Shown: positions 8,748-18,546, numbered from the stretch's first letter. The stretch: 64,000 nt of DNA from Dermatophilus congolensis (GCF_900187045.1 NZ_LT906453.1:806001-870000); one strand, 5' to 3'. Numbers and translations are program-made. The notes: generated by a model from the letters alone, not told the origin.

Positions 8748-8786
8748 GGGGCCGAGGGAAACGGAATAACAGCCATCCTCGGCCCC
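8748..8786 (+). terminator. Hairpin behind guaB3
   Basis: GGGGCCGAGG (8748-8757) pairs with CCTCGGCCCC (8777-8786) around a 19-nt loop, 58 bp after the guaB3 stop. It is followed by AAAACAC, not a T-run, so it may also work on the opposite strand. Confidence 0.55.
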
Positions 8787-8880
8787 AAAACACTCCCAAA
8801 AAACAACATTGACGCTTCACCATGATGTAAGCCACGCCAGCAAACCCCGCTGGCCTAGCTCTTCTCGATAGGGTGGACCC

Positions 8881-9699
8881 GTGCTGCGGACCGCCCTTAA
8901 ACCCAAATGGCTCGGCCTGCTCCTGCTCGTGCTCCTGGTCGTTGTCTCTTTCACGTGGCTCGGCTTCTGGCAACTCGACGTCGCCCAAGCCAAACAGCAA
9001 CGTGAGGCAGCCGAATATGCACGTTCACAGCCCTACGCCCCCATCAACAGCCTCCTGCCACCTCATCACCCCCTCACTCAGCAGCTCGTCGGACGTAAAG
9101 TCACTGCCACCGGCGCCTACGTACCCGAACATCAACTCATCGTCACCCCGCGCTTAAACAACGGCCAGGCCGGAGCGTGGGTCATGACACCGCTCAACAC
9201 CGGTGACGCCTACGTGCCTGTCGTGCGTGGCTGGGTCCGAGATCCCGCGCACGTACAGCCCCCACCAACCGGCACCGTCACTGTCACCGGTGTGCTTGCT
9301 CCACCTGAATCTGCACCCAGCGAACCTACCCTCCTTCCCAGTGGGCAAGTCGCCACCATCGACCTCGCCCATCTGGTCAACACCTGGAACACCCAGACCT
9401 ACAGTGCCTTCGTTATCACCGCTACCGAAACCACACCCGGACCAGATGGGAAAGCCACCCCCATCACCAGCTGGCGCCCTGAGACCATCCCTGCGCCACA
9501 GCCCGACACAGGTGGTATCCAGTGGCGCAATCTCGCCTATGCCCTGCAGTGGTGGTTCTTCGCCGCCTTCGCCGTATATATGTGGATACGCATGGTTCGG
9601 GACGACGCCGCCACCGACGCAGCGATAGCGCGAGGCGAAACTGCCACCACTGCACCTATCGACCCCTGGAAAGACACCCCCACAGGAGAAAAACCATGA
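8881..9699 (+). CDS. SURF1-family cytochrome oxidase assembly protein
   Basis: A 272-aa protein with the SURF1 plan: an N-terminal membrane helix (LLLLVLLVVVSFTWLGFWQL), an extracytoplasmic domain with the VPVVRGWV strand (family VNRGWVP), then a second helix near YALQWWFFAAFAVYMWIRM. The Gly-Phe-Trp-Gln-Leu motif after helix 1 is typical. SURF1 helps haem a insertion into cytochrome c oxidase. The start is GTG. The stop overlaps the next gene in ATGA, so the DUF3817 protein is translationally coupled and may act with it in the membrane. Confidence 0.9.
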   Translation: MLRTALKPKWLGLLLLVLLVVVSFTWLGFWQLDVAQAKQQREAAEYARSQPYAPINSLLPPHHPLTQQLVGRKVTATGAYVPEHQLIVTPRLNNGQAGAWVMTPLNTGDAYVPVVRGWVRDPAHVQPPPTGTVTVTGVLAPPESAPSEPTLLPSGQVATIDLAHLVNTWNTQTYSAFVITATETTPGPDGKATPITSWRPETIPAPQPDTGGIQWRNLAYALQWWFFAAFAVYMWIRMVRDDAATDAAIARGETATTAPIDPWKDTPTGEKP

Positions 9700-10037
9700 C
9701 CACACCCTCACTGCCTTACGACCAAGAAAAAATTGCTCGCTCACTCATGCTTTTCCGGGTCATGGCCTTCATCGTCGGTGTTGGTCTACTGCTTCTTTTG
9801 CTCGAAATGGTCCTCAAATACGGCTTCAACAATCACATGCTCGACTGGTGGCAGATCCCTCACGGTGTTCTGTACATGGTGTACATCGCTGTCACCTTCG
9901 CCCTGTCCAGCACCACCCGTATGCCGTTGGGTAAAACGTTGGGCATCATGCTTTCCGGGTGCATTCCCTTCCTTTCTTTCTGGGTGGAGCACAAAGTGAC
10001 TCAAGAAATTCGCACTCGTTTTCACCTGAACTCCTAA
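9696..10037 (+). CDS. DUF3817 integral membrane protein
   Basis: A 113-aa protein with three predicted membrane segments (FRVMAFIVGVGLLLLLLEMV; GVLYMVYIAVTFAL; LGIMLSGCIPFLSFWVEHKV). The conserved pattern HGVLYMVY and FxSFWVEH identifies DUF3817, a membrane family common in Actinobacteria and often close to guaA or cytochrome assembly genes. The start is the ATG in the ATGA overlap with SURF1, preceded by CAGGAGAAAAACC. Longer upstream versions are shadows of SURF1. Function is unknown. Confidence 0.85.
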   Translation: MTTPSLPYDQEKIARSLMLFRVMAFIVGVGLLLLLLEMVLKYGFNNHMLDWWQIPHGVLYMVYIAVTFALSSTTRMPLGKTLGIMLSGCIPFLSFWVEHKVTQEIRTRFHLNS

Positions 10038-10130
10038 GGGAGCTGTAACCCGCAGGTGTAGCTCTTTGGTGTCTTTCAACACCGGTGCTGGCATCGCACC
10101 TGTGGACACACAAGCACTACACTCACCGGA

Positions 10131-11702
10131 GTGAGCGCCGACCTGCATTCTCGCCCCGTCCTCGTCGTGGACTTCGGAGCCCAGTACGCGCAACTCATCG
10201 CGCGACGCGTCCGGGAAGCGAACGTCTATTCGGAGGTAATTCCGCACACCACCTCTGTCGCTGAAATCCTTTCCCGTAATCCAGGGGCAGTGATTCTTTC
10301 TGGTGGCCCGTCCTCTGTTTATGCCGATGGGGCCCCAGCCCTTGACCCGGCTCTTCTGGAAGCTGGCATCCCTGTTCTGGGGTTGTGTTACGGCTTCCAG
10401 GCCATGGCGAACGCTCTGGGGGGTGAGGTGGCTCGCACCGGTAGCCGTGAGTACGGATCGACCGAAATTAGCCGCAACGGCCAAAGCATTCTTCTCCAGG
10501 GCAGCCCTGACACTCAGGTCGTGTGGATGAGCCACGGTGATGCTGTCGCTGAGATGCCCGAAGGCATCACGGTCACTGCCACTTCTCCCGGTGCTCCGGT
10601 GGCTGCTTTTGAGGACCCGGCTCGTCGTCTGTTCGGTGTCCAATGGCACCCAGAGGTACACCACTCTCACTATGGTCAGAAACTTTTGGAAAGCTTCCTC
10701 AAGGCTGCGGAACTTCCTGGTGATTGGAATGCTTCAAGCATTGTTGACGATCAGGTAGCGAAGATTCGCCAGACTGTCGGTGAGGACCGCGTTATTTGCG
10801 GGCTTTCTGGTGGGGTGGACTCCTCTGTTGCGGCAGCGCTGGTGCAGCGTGCGGTGGGTAACCAGCTGACCTGTGTGTTTGTTGATCACGGTCTGCTTCG
10901 TTCTGGAGAAGCGGAGCAGGTTCAGCAGGACTTCGTTGCTGCCACAGGCGTTGACCTTGTGACTGTCGATGCAGCGGATGTTTTCCTGGAAGCTCTCGCT
11001 GGCGTGACAGACCCCGAGACCAAACGCAAGATCATTGGCCGTGAGTTTATTCGCGCGTTCGAGCGCGCTGCCCGTGACATTGTGACTGACCGCGGTGACG
11101 AAGAGCATCCAGTCAAGTGGCTCGTCCAGGGCACCCTCTACCCGGACGTGGTTGAGTCTGGTGGTGGTTCGGGAACAGCCAACATCAAGTCGCATCACAA
11201 CGTTGGTGGGCTTCCTGATGATCTTGAGTTCGCTCTCATTGAGCCGCTGCGAGACCTGTTTAAAGACGAGGTGCGCCAGGTTGGTCTCGAACTTGGAGTG
11301 CCTGAGGCAATCGTGTGGCGTCAGCCATTCCCTGGCCCGGGCTTGGGTATCCGCATTATTGGTGAAGTCACGCGAGAGCGTCTTGAAACATTGCGAGACG
11401 CCGACCGCATCGCACGCGAAGAGCTCACTGCCGCCGGGCTGGACCGTGACATTTGGCAGTGCCCGGTGGTGCTCCTGGCTGACGTGCGCTCCGTAGGAGT
11501 GCAGGGCGATGGCCGTACGTATGGCCACCCGATTGTTCTGCGCCCTGTTTCTTCGGAAGACGCGATGACAGCAGATTGGACGCGCCTGCCGTATGAAGTG
11601 TTGGCACGTATATCTAGCCGTATCACTAACGAGGTCGAAGAAGTGAACCGGGTGGTTCTGGACTGCACGTCCAAGCCGCCGGGCACCATCGAGTGGGAGT
11701 GA
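10131..11702 (+). CDS. guaA: GMP synthase (glutamine-hydrolysing)
   Basis: Converts XMP, ATP and glutamine to GMP in the cytoplasm. It is 523 aa with a GTG start. The class I glutamine amidotransferase domain covers about residues 1-200, with nucleophile Cys in [11 protein letters not shown] and His/Glu in VQWHPEV. The ATP-pyrophosphatase domain follows with the P-loop [14 protein letters not shown], and the dimerisation domain ends at KPPGTIEWE. All key residues are present. The strand composition changes from C/A-rich to G/T-rich across this gene. A terminator follows directly. Confidence 0.97.
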   Translation: MSADLHSRPVLVVDFGAQYAQLIARRVREANVYSEVIPHTTSVAEILSRNPGAVILSGGPSSVYADGAPALDPALLEAGIPVLGLCYGFQAMANALGGEVARTGSREYGSTEISRNGQSILLQGSPDTQVVWMSHGDAVAEMPEGITVTATSPGAPVAAFEDPARRLFGVQWHPEVHHSHYGQKLLESFLKAAELPGDWNASSIVDDQVAKIRQTVGEDRVICGLSGGVDSSVAAALVQRAVGNQLTCVFVDHGLLRSGEAEQVQQDFVAATGVDLVTVDAADVFLEALAGVTDPETKRKIIGREFIRAFERAARDIVTDRGDEEHPVKWLVQGTLYPDVVESGGGSGTANIKSHHNVGGLPDDLEFALIEPLRDLFKDEVRQVGLELGVPEAIVWRQPFPGPGLGIRIIGEVTRERLETLRDADRIAREELTAAGLDRDIWQCPVVLLADVRSVGVQGDGRTYGHPIVLRPVSSEDAMTADWTRLPYEVLARISSRITNEVEEVNRVVLDCTSKPPGTIEWE

Positions 11703-11747
11703 ATCCCCAAAGGAGTTGGCCTCTGCTAATGCTGTAGAGGTGTAGCG

Positions 11748-11787
11748 AAAGAGGGTGCGGGTGCTGTGTGGCGCTCGCACCCTCTTT
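11748..11787 (+). terminator. guaA intrinsic terminator
   Basis: AAAGAGGGTGCG (11748-11759) pairs perfectly with CGCACCCTCTTT (11776-11787) around a 16-nt loop and is followed by TGTG after a T-run. It lies 45 bp behind guaA and 11 bp before the end of the opposing hemY gene, and can act both ways. Confidence 0.8.
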
Positions 11788-11798
11788 TGTGTGGGTGG

Positions 11799-13256
11799 TT
11801 AGGGCTGTGTTGTGTGTGCCGGGGTGTTGGTGATGTCGAGGTGTTTGAGCAGGCGTTGTGCGGCTTTGTTTGCGGAGGTGACGCAGGCTCCTACTCCTAG
11901 ACCATCGTAGGAGGCTCCGGCTAGTTCTACTCCGGGTAGTGAGGTGGCTAGGTCGGTGCGAACGGCTGTGATGCGGTCGGTGTGGCCGACGGTGAGTTGG
12001 GGCAGTCCGGGTTTCCAGCGGTGGATGTGTGTCATGGCTGGTTTTGTGTTGATGCCGGTGAGTGTGTGGAGGTCGCGCAGTACTTGGTCGATGAGTGCGT
12101 CGTCGTCGAGGGTGGCGAGGAGGTTGTTTCCGGCGCGTCCTACAGAGAGCCGGAAGAGGGTGTTTTTGCCGTCGTCAAGGTGTGCCCATTTGCGGTCGAG
12201 GTGGGTTCCTGCTTTGAGGAGGGGGGCGTGTGCGGAGGGGATGAGGAATCCGTTTGCGTTGAGCGCGGGTAGGTGTGCGACGTCGTGGCGGGGGAAGGCC
12301 ATGACGATGGTGGCGGTGTGTGCGGTTTCGATGTTGTCGAGGATGGCGGCTGCGGTGGGGGTGGTGGGGCGGATGAGGTTGGCGGCGGTGTGTGCGGGGG
12401 TTGCGATGACGATGGCGTCGGCGGTTAGCTGGCGTTCGTCGGAGAGGGTGAGGGTGTAGGTGGTTGTTCCGGTTTCGGTGGTGTGGCGGGTGAGTGTGGT
12501 GACGTTGGCGTCGAGTTCGACGGTGACGTTGGTGTCGCGTAGGAGGGTGTTGGTGAGGGTGCTTAGGCCGGTTGGCCAGCTGGCGAACATGGGGAGTGGG
12601 GTGGTGGTGTGTGTGGTTTTTGGTTGGCGGCGGCGTAGGAGGGAGCGTCCTTGGGTGGCTGCGGGGATGAGGGCTGGTGAGGTGGCGCGGAGGCTGAGGC
12701 GGTTGACGTCTCCGGAGTGGAGGGAGCCTAGGAGGGGGTCGACGAAGGCGTTGGTGACGGCGTGGCCGAATCGGTTGGTGACGAATTCGCCGACGGAGAT
12801 GTCGTGTCCGGGGGTCAGGTCGATGCGGCCGGTGAGGTGTGCGTAGAGGGGTTCGAGGCCGGCGCGGGCTAGGGCTGGGATGTTGAGGATGCCGGAGGTG
12901 AGGACGGGCAGGATTTTGGTGGGGCCTGCTGGGCCGACGCCTTCGGGTAGGGGGCGTCGGCGTGTGCCGGTCCACAGCCAGCTGGTGCCTGGGCGTGAGC
13001 CGGTGAGGTTGGGGGTGAGGTTGAGTTCATCGACGAGTTCGCGCATGCCGGGGTGTGCCAGGTGGATGGATTCGGCGCCGAGGTCGATGGGTAGGTTGTT
13101 GAGTTCGGTGGTGTGGATTTGGCCGCCGGTGCGGGGGCTGCGTTCGAGGAGGGTGGTGGTTAGGCCTGCTTGGCAGAGGCGGCGGGCGGTGAGGAGTCCT
13201 GTGACGCCTCCGCCGACGACGATGACGGAGGTCGGGGTGTCGGTGGCGGGGTTCAT
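11799..13256 (-). CDS. hemY: HemY-type porphyrinogen oxidase
   Basis: A 485-aa FAD enzyme that oxidises coproporphyrinogen III (or protoporphyrinogen IX) in haem synthesis. In Actinobacteria the coproporphyrin route is known, so CgoX activity is most likely. The start at 13256 is set by GAGGTAACC before ATG; a longer frame to 13358 is low-complexity. Motifs: N-terminal VIVVGGGVTGLLTARRL, then ERSPRTGGQIHT, DLGAESI, and the C-terminal FAD contact GVELAGASYDGLGVGACV. It is not next to other haem genes here. The protein is strongly enriched in Thr, as its coding strand is C/A-rich. Confidence 0.9.
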   Translation of the reverse strand: MNPATDTPTSVIVVGGGVTGLLTARRLCQAGLTTTLLERSPRTGGQIHTTELNNLPIDLGAESIHLAHPGMRELVDELNLTPNLTGSRPGTSWLWTGTRRRPLPEGVGPAGPTKILPVLTSGILNIPALARAGLEPLYAHLTGRIDLTPGHDISVGEFVTNRFGHAVTNAFVDPLLGSLHSGDVNRLSLRATSPALIPAATQGRSLLRRRQPKTTHTTTPLPMFASWPTGLSTLTNTLLRDTNVTVELDANVTTLTRHTTETGTTTYTLTLSDERQLTADAIVIATPAHTAANLIRPTTPTAAAILDNIETAHTATIVMAFPRHDVAHLPALNANGFLIPSAHAPLLKAGTHLDRKWAHLDDGKNTLFRLSVGRAGNNLLATLDDDALIDQVLRDLHTLTGINTKPAMTHIHRWKPGLPQLTVGHTDRITAVRTDLATSLPGVELAGASYDGLGVGACVTSANKAAQRLLKHLDITNTPAHTTQP

Positions 13257-13485
13257 GGTTACCTCGGTGTGTGGGGGATAGGGGGTGTTTCCCACAGTAG
13301 CGGGGGTGTCTGTGTTGTGCGTGTGAGCTGTGTTGGGGTGGGGTGCGGGAACGGTCACATTGTGTTGGGCGTCGGGTGGGGGAGGGGGTTTGTTGCTGTT
13401 GCGTGGATGTGGCGTCGTTGGCGTGGGTGCTGGTGGCGGATGCTGTTGGGGTTTTGTGAGTGTTGATTTTTATGGAAGCGGAAGT

Positions 13486-14412
13486 ATGCAGTTGAGTCGT
13501 TGTGAGCGTGTTGTGTTTTCGGGTTTTTTGGAGCGGATTGGTGGTGCTGGGCGTCGGGCGTGTCTGTTTGGGGCGGGTTTGGTTGTTGCGGCGGTGGTGC
13601 TGCTTTGTGTGGTGATTCCGTTTTTTGTGTGGACGCGGTTGGGGCAGCGTGTGGATGAGCGGTCTCGTTGGTCTGCGTTGTTGCCGCCGGAGGTGAATGA
13701 GCGGTTTGACGCTGTGTTGACGCTTGTGAGCGTTCCTGCGGTGGCGGTGGGTTTGTTGGTGGTGGTGGGGATTGCGTTGTTGCGTCGTCGGTGGGATTTG
13801 GCGGTGTTTGCGGTTGTTCTTGTGGGGTTGGCGAATGTGACGACGCAGGTGGGGAAGGTGGTGATTCCGCGTCGTGATGTGGGGATTGGGGCGGAGAATA
13901 CGTTGCCTAGTGGTCACATGACGGTGATTACGGGGTTGGCGTTGGCGTTGTTGGTGGTTGTGCCTCGGCTGGTGCGGGTGCCGTTGATGATGTTGTCGGC
14001 GTTTGCGTGCACGTTGGCTGGCGCTGTGATTGTGGTGATGCGGTGGCATCGGCCTAGTGATGTGGTGGCTGCGGTGGGGGTGTTGGCGCTGTGGTCTGGT
14101 GTTGCGGTGTTGGTGGCTGTGTGGTTGAGGTCGCGCGGTCGGGATGTGGGGTTAGAGGGGTCTGTGTCGGTGCGGGGTGTGGTTGCGTATGGGGTGGTGG
14201 CTTTGGCGGGGTCGGTGGCTGCTGGGGTGGTGTTGATTGCGTTGGGTTTAGTGGCTCATGAGGAGCCGAGCAATGTGGTGGTTGCTGCGGTGACGTTCGG
14301 GGCGATTGGTGTGGCGACGTGTGTGTTGATGGTGTTGTCGGTTGTTGCGGTGGATGAGCTGGATTGTGTGTCGGCGGGCTCATCCACCGCGGGTGGGGAG
14401 TTAGGCGACTAG
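13486..14412 (+). CDS. PAP2-family membrane phosphatase
   Basis: A 308-aa integral membrane protein. The three PAP2 signature blocks are visible: KVVIPRRDVG (KxxxxxxRP-like), TLPSGHMTVITG (PSGH) and MRWHRPSDVVAAV (SRxxxxxHxxxD-like, here R-W-H-R-P-S-D). These residues form the phosphatase active site at the membrane surface. Family members dephosphorylate lipid phosphates such as undecaprenyl or phosphatidylglycerol phosphate. The ATG at 13486 follows GGAAG; the longer frame upstream is Gly/Cys-rich and not protein-like. Its last 12 bp overlap the 3' end of the opposing Dcu gene. Confidence 0.82.
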   Translation: MQLSRCERVVFSGFLERIGGAGRRACLFGAGLVVAAVVLLCVVIPFFVWTRLGQRVDERSRWSALLPPEVNERFDAVLTLVSVPAVAVGLLVVVGIALLRRRWDLAVFAVVLVGLANVTTQVGKVVIPRRDVGIGAENTLPSGHMTVITGLALALLVVVPRLVRVPLMMLSAFACTLAGAVIVVMRWHRPSDVVAAVGVLALWSGVAVLVAVWLRSRGRDVGLEGSVSVRGVVAYGVVALAGSVAAGVVLIALGLVAHEEPSNVVVAAVTFGAIGVATCVLMVLSVVAVDELDCVSAGSSTAGGELGD

Positions 14413-15717
14413 TGGTGCGGTGATGAAGCCCAGGATGACGGTGACGAGGATGGCCACTGTTCCGGGTAGGACGAAGGGGTGGTCGAGGACGAATTTACCT
14501 ACGCGGGTGGAGCCGGTGTCGTCCATTTCCATGGCTGCGACGGTGGTGGGGTAGTTAGGGAGGAGGTAGTAGTTGGCGACGGCGGGGTAGCTGGCCAGGA
14601 GCGCGATTGCGGGGAGTTTGAGGTTGACTAGCAGTGGCATGAATGCGGTGGTGGTTGCTGCGTGGGAGAACATGAGTGGTGCGGCGAAGTAGAAGAAGAC
14701 TGCTGCGAGCCAGGGTTGTGCCTGGAGGGGGGCAGCGAGGGCTGCTTTGATTTCTTCCATGTAGTTGCCGACGAATACGTTGCCGAGCCAGGCCAGTCCC
14801 ATGATGCAGATGGCGGCGGTCATGCCGGAGCTGAAGGTGTTTTGGGTGGCGATGAGTTTGGTGGGTTGTTTGGCTACGACGCAGATGAGGGCTGCTGCGG
14901 CGAGCATGATTGCCATGATGGCCGAGGTGGAGTCGATGGGGGCGTGGGCGATGAGTCCGAGTTGTTTTGAGGTGACGGTGGCGTAGGTGACGACGAGGAT
15001 GAGGGCGATGAGGAAGATGATGAGGCTGGGGACGGCGCTGGGGGCGGGTTTGTATGTGTGGGTGGTGTTGGCTGCGTTTTTGCGGATGAGGCCTTGGGCT
15101 AGACGTTCTTTGTAGATGGGGTCGTCTTCGAGTTCGCATCCTTGGCGGGAGGAAACGAATGCGCCGATCATGCAGCCGATGAAGGTGGTGGGGATGACGA
15201 TGGCTAGGCATTGGAGGTAGCCGACGTTGAGGGGGGTTAGGGCGACGGCTAGGGCGACCATTGCGGCTGAGATGGGGGAGGCTGCGACGGCGACTTGGGA
15301 TGCGACGACGGCGATGGCTAGGGGGCGGGAGGGCCGGATTTTGTGTTCTTTGGCGACGTCGACGATGACGGGGATGACGGAGTAGGCGGTGTGTCCGGTG
15401 CCGCAGAGCAGGGACAGCATGTAGGTGACGAAGGGTGCTAGGTAGGTGATGTGTTTGGGGTGTTTGCGTAGGAGTACTTCGGTGAGGTGGACGAGGTGGT
15501 CGATGCCTCCGGCGAGCTGCATTGCTGCGACGGTGCAGATGACGGCCATGATGATGCCGATGACGGACCAGGGGACGTCTTTGGTGGCGGTGGTGTGCAG
15601 GCCTGTTGCGACGAGGATGACGACGCCTGCGCCTCCGGCGAGTCCGATTCCTATTCCCCCCAATCTGGCGCCGATGACGATGAAGAGGAGGGCAATGAGT
15701 AGGTGGAACCAGATCAT
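14401..15717 (-). CDS. Anaerobic C4-dicarboxylate transporter, Dcu family
   Basis: A 438-aa polytopic protein matching DcuA/DcuB: start MIWFHLLIALLFIVIGARLG, block AVICTVAAMQLAGGIDHL, CGTGHTAYSVIPVI, and C-terminal YYLLPNYPTTVAAMEMDDTG. Dcu carriers exchange fumarate, malate or aspartate for succinate, mainly during oxygen limitation. It is transcribed behind the Eis-like gene with a 79-bp gap. No fumarate reductase lies nearby in this window, but a class I fumarase does (22.7 kb). Sub-type A or B cannot be decided by eye. Confidence 0.9.
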   Translation of the reverse strand: MIWFHLLIALLFIVIGARLGGIGIGLAGGAGVVILVATGLHTTATKDVPWSVIGIIMAVICTVAAMQLAGGIDHLVHLTEVLLRKHPKHITYLAPFVTYMLSLLCGTGHTAYSVIPVIVDVAKEHKIRPSRPLAIAVVASQVAVAASPISAAMVALAVALTPLNVGYLQCLAIVIPTTFIGCMIGAFVSSRQGCELEDDPIYKERLAQGLIRKNAANTTHTYKPAPSAVPSLIIFLIALILVVTYATVTSKQLGLIAHAPIDSTSAIMAIMLAAAALICVVAKQPTKLIATQNTFSSGMTAAICIMGLAWLGNVFVGNYMEEIKAALAAPLQAQPWLAAVFFYFAAPLMFSHAATTTAFMPLLVNLKLPAIALLASYPAVANYYLLPNYPTTVAAMEMDDTGSTRVGKFVLDHPFVLPGTVAILVTVILGFITAPLVA

Positions 15718-15796
15718 GAGGGGCTCCCAGGGTGGTGGGGGTGTTAGGCGCTGGGTCGCGTCGTGGATTGTGCGGCGAGTCTAACTCTGTGTTGGT

Positions 15797-17113
15797 TTAG
15801 AAGTTGGTGAGGTCGTGGGGTGCATTGGGCCAGGTGAAAAGGGTTGCGACGCGGTGTAGGTCACGTTTTTGGGTGAGGTGTGCTTTGTCTTGGAGGATGA
15901 GGTCGGGCAGGGTGGGGATTCCGCCTCCTCCGCCGAGCCATAGGCTGGCCAGGGCGTTTATGTCGATGTGTAGGTGTGGGGTCTGGGGGTTTGGGGTGCT
16001 GGTGGGGTGGCAGGTGGCTTGGCTGTTGGTGTTGATGGTGAGGGTGTAGGTGCCGTCGGTGAGGTGGAGTGGGTCGGTGATAGTGAGGTTTATCTCACCG
16101 GGTAGGGGGTAGATGCGTGCGCTGAGGGCGGCTGGCACGTCGAGGATTCGGGTCCATAGGCCATCCCAGATGGGGCCGGATTGGGCAGCGCGGGGGTTGC
16201 TGAGGTACCAGGGCAGGGGTAGGTCGGGGTGTCCTAGGGCGTAGTCGATTTCGGTGATGAAGTCGGTGTTGGCGCAGTGGCGCCATAGTTCGCGTTCTGC
16301 GGTGGGGGTGCTGGCGCGTAGTTCGTGAATGGTCATGCGGTTTTCGTGGCGTCCCATTTTCCAGCCGTCGGGGAATGAGTAGGAGACTGCTCCGTCGATG
16401 TTTCCGTTGTTGTCGGTGTGGGCGGCGAACCATCGTGCTGGGGTGTTGGGTGTGTAGGTGGTGGGGTCGGTGTGGTGTTTCCAGTAGGTCAGGGGTGCGG
16501 TGATTGTTCCGGGGTGTGCTGCGCGCACGGCTGTTTCGATGTTGGTGAAGATGGTGGCGGCTTCGTGTGGGGTGATGATGCGTATGTGTCCGCTGGGTTG
16601 GCTGAGGAAGTGGCTTCGGTCAGGTCGTAGGGTCCAGGCGGTTCGTGCTGCGGACATGCCGAATCCGTAGCGGCCGTAGATTTCCCATTCGGCTGCGTGG
16701 AGGGCGGCGCAGACGTTTCCTGCGTTTTTGGCGCGGTGTAGTTCGCTGGTCATCCAGCGTCGGAGGATGCCTTGCCTTTTGTGTGTGGGTAGGACGACGA
16801 CGTCGCTGATTGCGGTGGTGGGGATGTCGGCGCCGCCTGGTAGGGAGCACATGGAGTCCATAGATAGGAAGGAGGCGACGGCGGGTGTGTTGGGGGCGGC
16901 GGTGTCGTGGATGACGGTGGTGCGGAATCCGTCTTGGTTTAGGGATTCGGCGTAGGTGCTGAGGTCTGTTTCGGTGAGTCGGGGTGAGTGGAATACGAGT
17001 GCTTTGAGGTTGAAGACTTCGCGGACTTCATCCAGGTTGGCGGGGTTGATGAGGCTGGTGCGTAGTGTTTCTGAGGCCTGTTGGGTTGGGGGGTGTGGGG
17101 TGCGGTCGTTCAT
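15797..17113 (-). CDS. Eis-like GNAT N-acetyltransferase
   Basis: A 438-aa protein with the Eis layout: N-terminal GNAT domain, a second GNAT-like domain and a C-terminal SCP2-like domain. The acetyl-CoA loop is VVVLPTHKRQGILRRWM. In Mycobacterium Eis the free C-terminal Phe carboxylate takes part in catalysis; this protein also ends in Phe (DLTNF), which supports a working enzyme. Eis enzymes acetylate amines, including aminoglycosides and lysines. The ATG at 17113 with a GGAAA upstream is preferred; a GTG at 17161 adds 16 residues. It is divergent from murT. Confidence 0.85.
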   Translation of the reverse strand: MNDRTPHPPTQQASETLRTSLINPANLDEVREVFNLKALVFHSPRLTETDLSTYAESLNQDGFRTTVIHDTAAPNTPAVASFLSMDSMCSLPGGADIPTTAISDVVVLPTHKRQGILRRWMTSELHRAKNAGNVCAALHAAEWEIYGRYGFGMSAARTAWTLRPDRSHFLSQPSGHIRIITPHEAATIFTNIETAVRAAHPGTITAPLTYWKHHTDPTTYTPNTPARWFAAHTDNNGNIDGAVSYSFPDGWKMGRHENRMTIHELRASTPTAERELWRHCANTDFITEIDYALGHPDLPLPWYLSNPRAAQSGPIWDGLWTRILDVPAALSARIYPLPGEINLTITDPLHLTDGTYTLTINTNSQATCHPTSTPNPQTPHLHIDINALASLWLGGGGGIPTLPDLILQDKAHLTQKRDLHRVATLFTWPNAPHDLTNF

Positions 17114-17211
17114 GTTTTCCACAGTATCGATGCTGGTTGTGGCGGGGGCGTGGAACAGCACCTTCGCTTCGGATGGCCTTTTGTGTGACCCACGGCCACT
17201 ACTCTTGAGTT

Positions 17212-18546
17212 GTGCTAAGGACTAACGCAGCCGTCCTCGCGGGTAAGGCCACTCGGCTCGCTTCGCGTCTCCGTACGGGTGGACGTTCGGGAGGGTCGGC
17301 GTTGCCCGGCCTGGTAGCCGAGCGTCTCGATCCAGGTTTTCTTCGTAACGCGCTCGCTGACACGCACGGCGGGATTGTTGTTGTCAGTGGTACTAACGGA
17401 AAAACCACTACGACGAAGATGCTGGTAGCGGTGGTGCGTGCCCACGGGTTCTCGGTTTTTTCTAACCCGACTGGCAGTAACTTCACGCGTGGGGTCATTT
17501 CCGCGATGCTCGATGAGATCGGTCCTTCGGGCCGGTTGAAGGCTGATTACGCGATTCTGGAGTTGGATGAGGCTCATTCGATTCGTTTCGCGGAGGCTGT
17601 TGAGCCTACGCATGCGTTGCTGTTGAACGTTGCTCGTGATCAGTTGGATCGTTTCGCGGAGATCGACTACACGGCGCGTCTTTTGGAGGATTTGGCTAGT
17701 CGCACCACGCACGGTGTTGTGTTAAACCGGGATGATTCTTTTATTTCTCGGGCTGCGCAGAACGCGAATGTTCCTGAGGCGACGTGGTTTGGTTTGGACC
17801 CATCGATCGCTGATCGGGTAGCTGAGCTGCAGGAAGCGGATGTGCGTGAGGTTCCTGAGGGTGGTGCTGGTGCCTCAGGTCATGAGGGTGTTCCGGATCC
17901 GGGGCCTGCTGATGGTTTGCTGCGCACGATTGATGAGCGCAAGTTCGCGATCGATTTTCCTGGTGCTGACACGGTTGGTCCGTTGGAGCTTCAGCAGCGT
18001 GGTTTGGCGGCAATGATTAATGCCACGGCGGCCACGTCGATGGCTAAGCGTCTTCTGGGCGCTCGGTTCGATGCGCGTGTGGCTGCGGCGGCGTTGGCGT
18101 CGGTGGCTCCACCGTTTGGTCGTGGTGAGGTCATTCAGGCGGGCGATTCGAGTCTTGAGTTGGTGTTGGTGAAGAACCCGGCGGGTTTCTCGGTGGCATT
18201 GTCCACGTATGGGGGAACTCCGGTTCCGACGATGGTCGCGATTAATGACAACACTGCTGATGGGCGTGACGTCAGTTGGTTGTATGACGTGTCGTTTGAG
18301 TCGCTGCGGGAGCAGGGTGTGTATGCGACGGCAGGTATCCGTGCCTATGACATGGCGTTGCGGCTGCGGTATGACGATGTTGAGGTCGGTAGCGTCATTC
18401 CTGACTTGACGGAAGCTCTCGACACTTTCTTGGCGGCTCATCCGGGGCAGCCGCTTCGACTTTTCTGCACTTACACCGCGATGATGTCGCTGCGCCGCAC
18501 TCTTGCTGAGCGCTATGACCTTCCCGACATCGGACAGGACGCGTGA
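17212..18546 (+). CDS. murT: Lipid II isoglutaminyl synthase, MurT subunit
   Basis: MurT and GatD together amidate D-glutamate in lipid II to D-isoglutamine. The 444-aa protein has a Mur-ligase centre with the P-loop VSGTNGKTTTTKML near residue 60 and the DUF1727 C-terminal domain (DRDVSWLYDVSFE-like segment, RLRYDD). The start is GTG. MurT of firmicutes carries four Cys forming a zinc ribbon in the middle domain; here the matching segment (after TWFGLDP) has no Cys at all and is Gly/Pro-rich. The downstream gatD overlaps by 4 bp, as expected for a stable complex. Confidence 0.93.
   Translation: MLRTNAAVLAGKATRLASRLRTGGRSGGSALPGLVAERLDPGFLRNALADTHGGIVVVSGTNGKTTTTKMLVAVVRAHGFSVFSNPTGSNFTRGVISAMLDEIGPSGRLKADYAILELDEAHSIRFAEAVEPTHALLLNVARDQLDRFAEIDYTARLLEDLASRTTHGVVLNRDDSFISRAAQNANVPEATWFGLDPSIADRVAELQEADVREVPEGGAGASGHEGVPDPGPADGLLRTIDERKFAIDFPGADTVGPLELQQRGLAAMINATAATSMAKRLLGARFDARVAAAALASVAPPFGRGEVIQAGDSSLELVLVKNPAGFSVALSTYGGTPVPTMVAINDNTADGRDVSWLYDVSFESLREQGVYATAGIRAYDMALRLRYDDVEVGSVIPDLTEALDTFLAAHPGQPLRLFCTYTAMMSLRRTLAERYDLPDIGQDA

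Noticed and set aside
10734-11780. Long minus-strand frame of 348 codons opposite guaA
   Set aside because: It is the antisense shadow of a fully conserved GMP synthase and has no family motifs or ribosome binding site.
13330-13485. Extra N-terminus of the PAP2 protein
   Set aside because: The segment is Gly/Cys-rich, lies in the divergent promoter of hemY, and the ATG at 13486 has a ribosome binding site.
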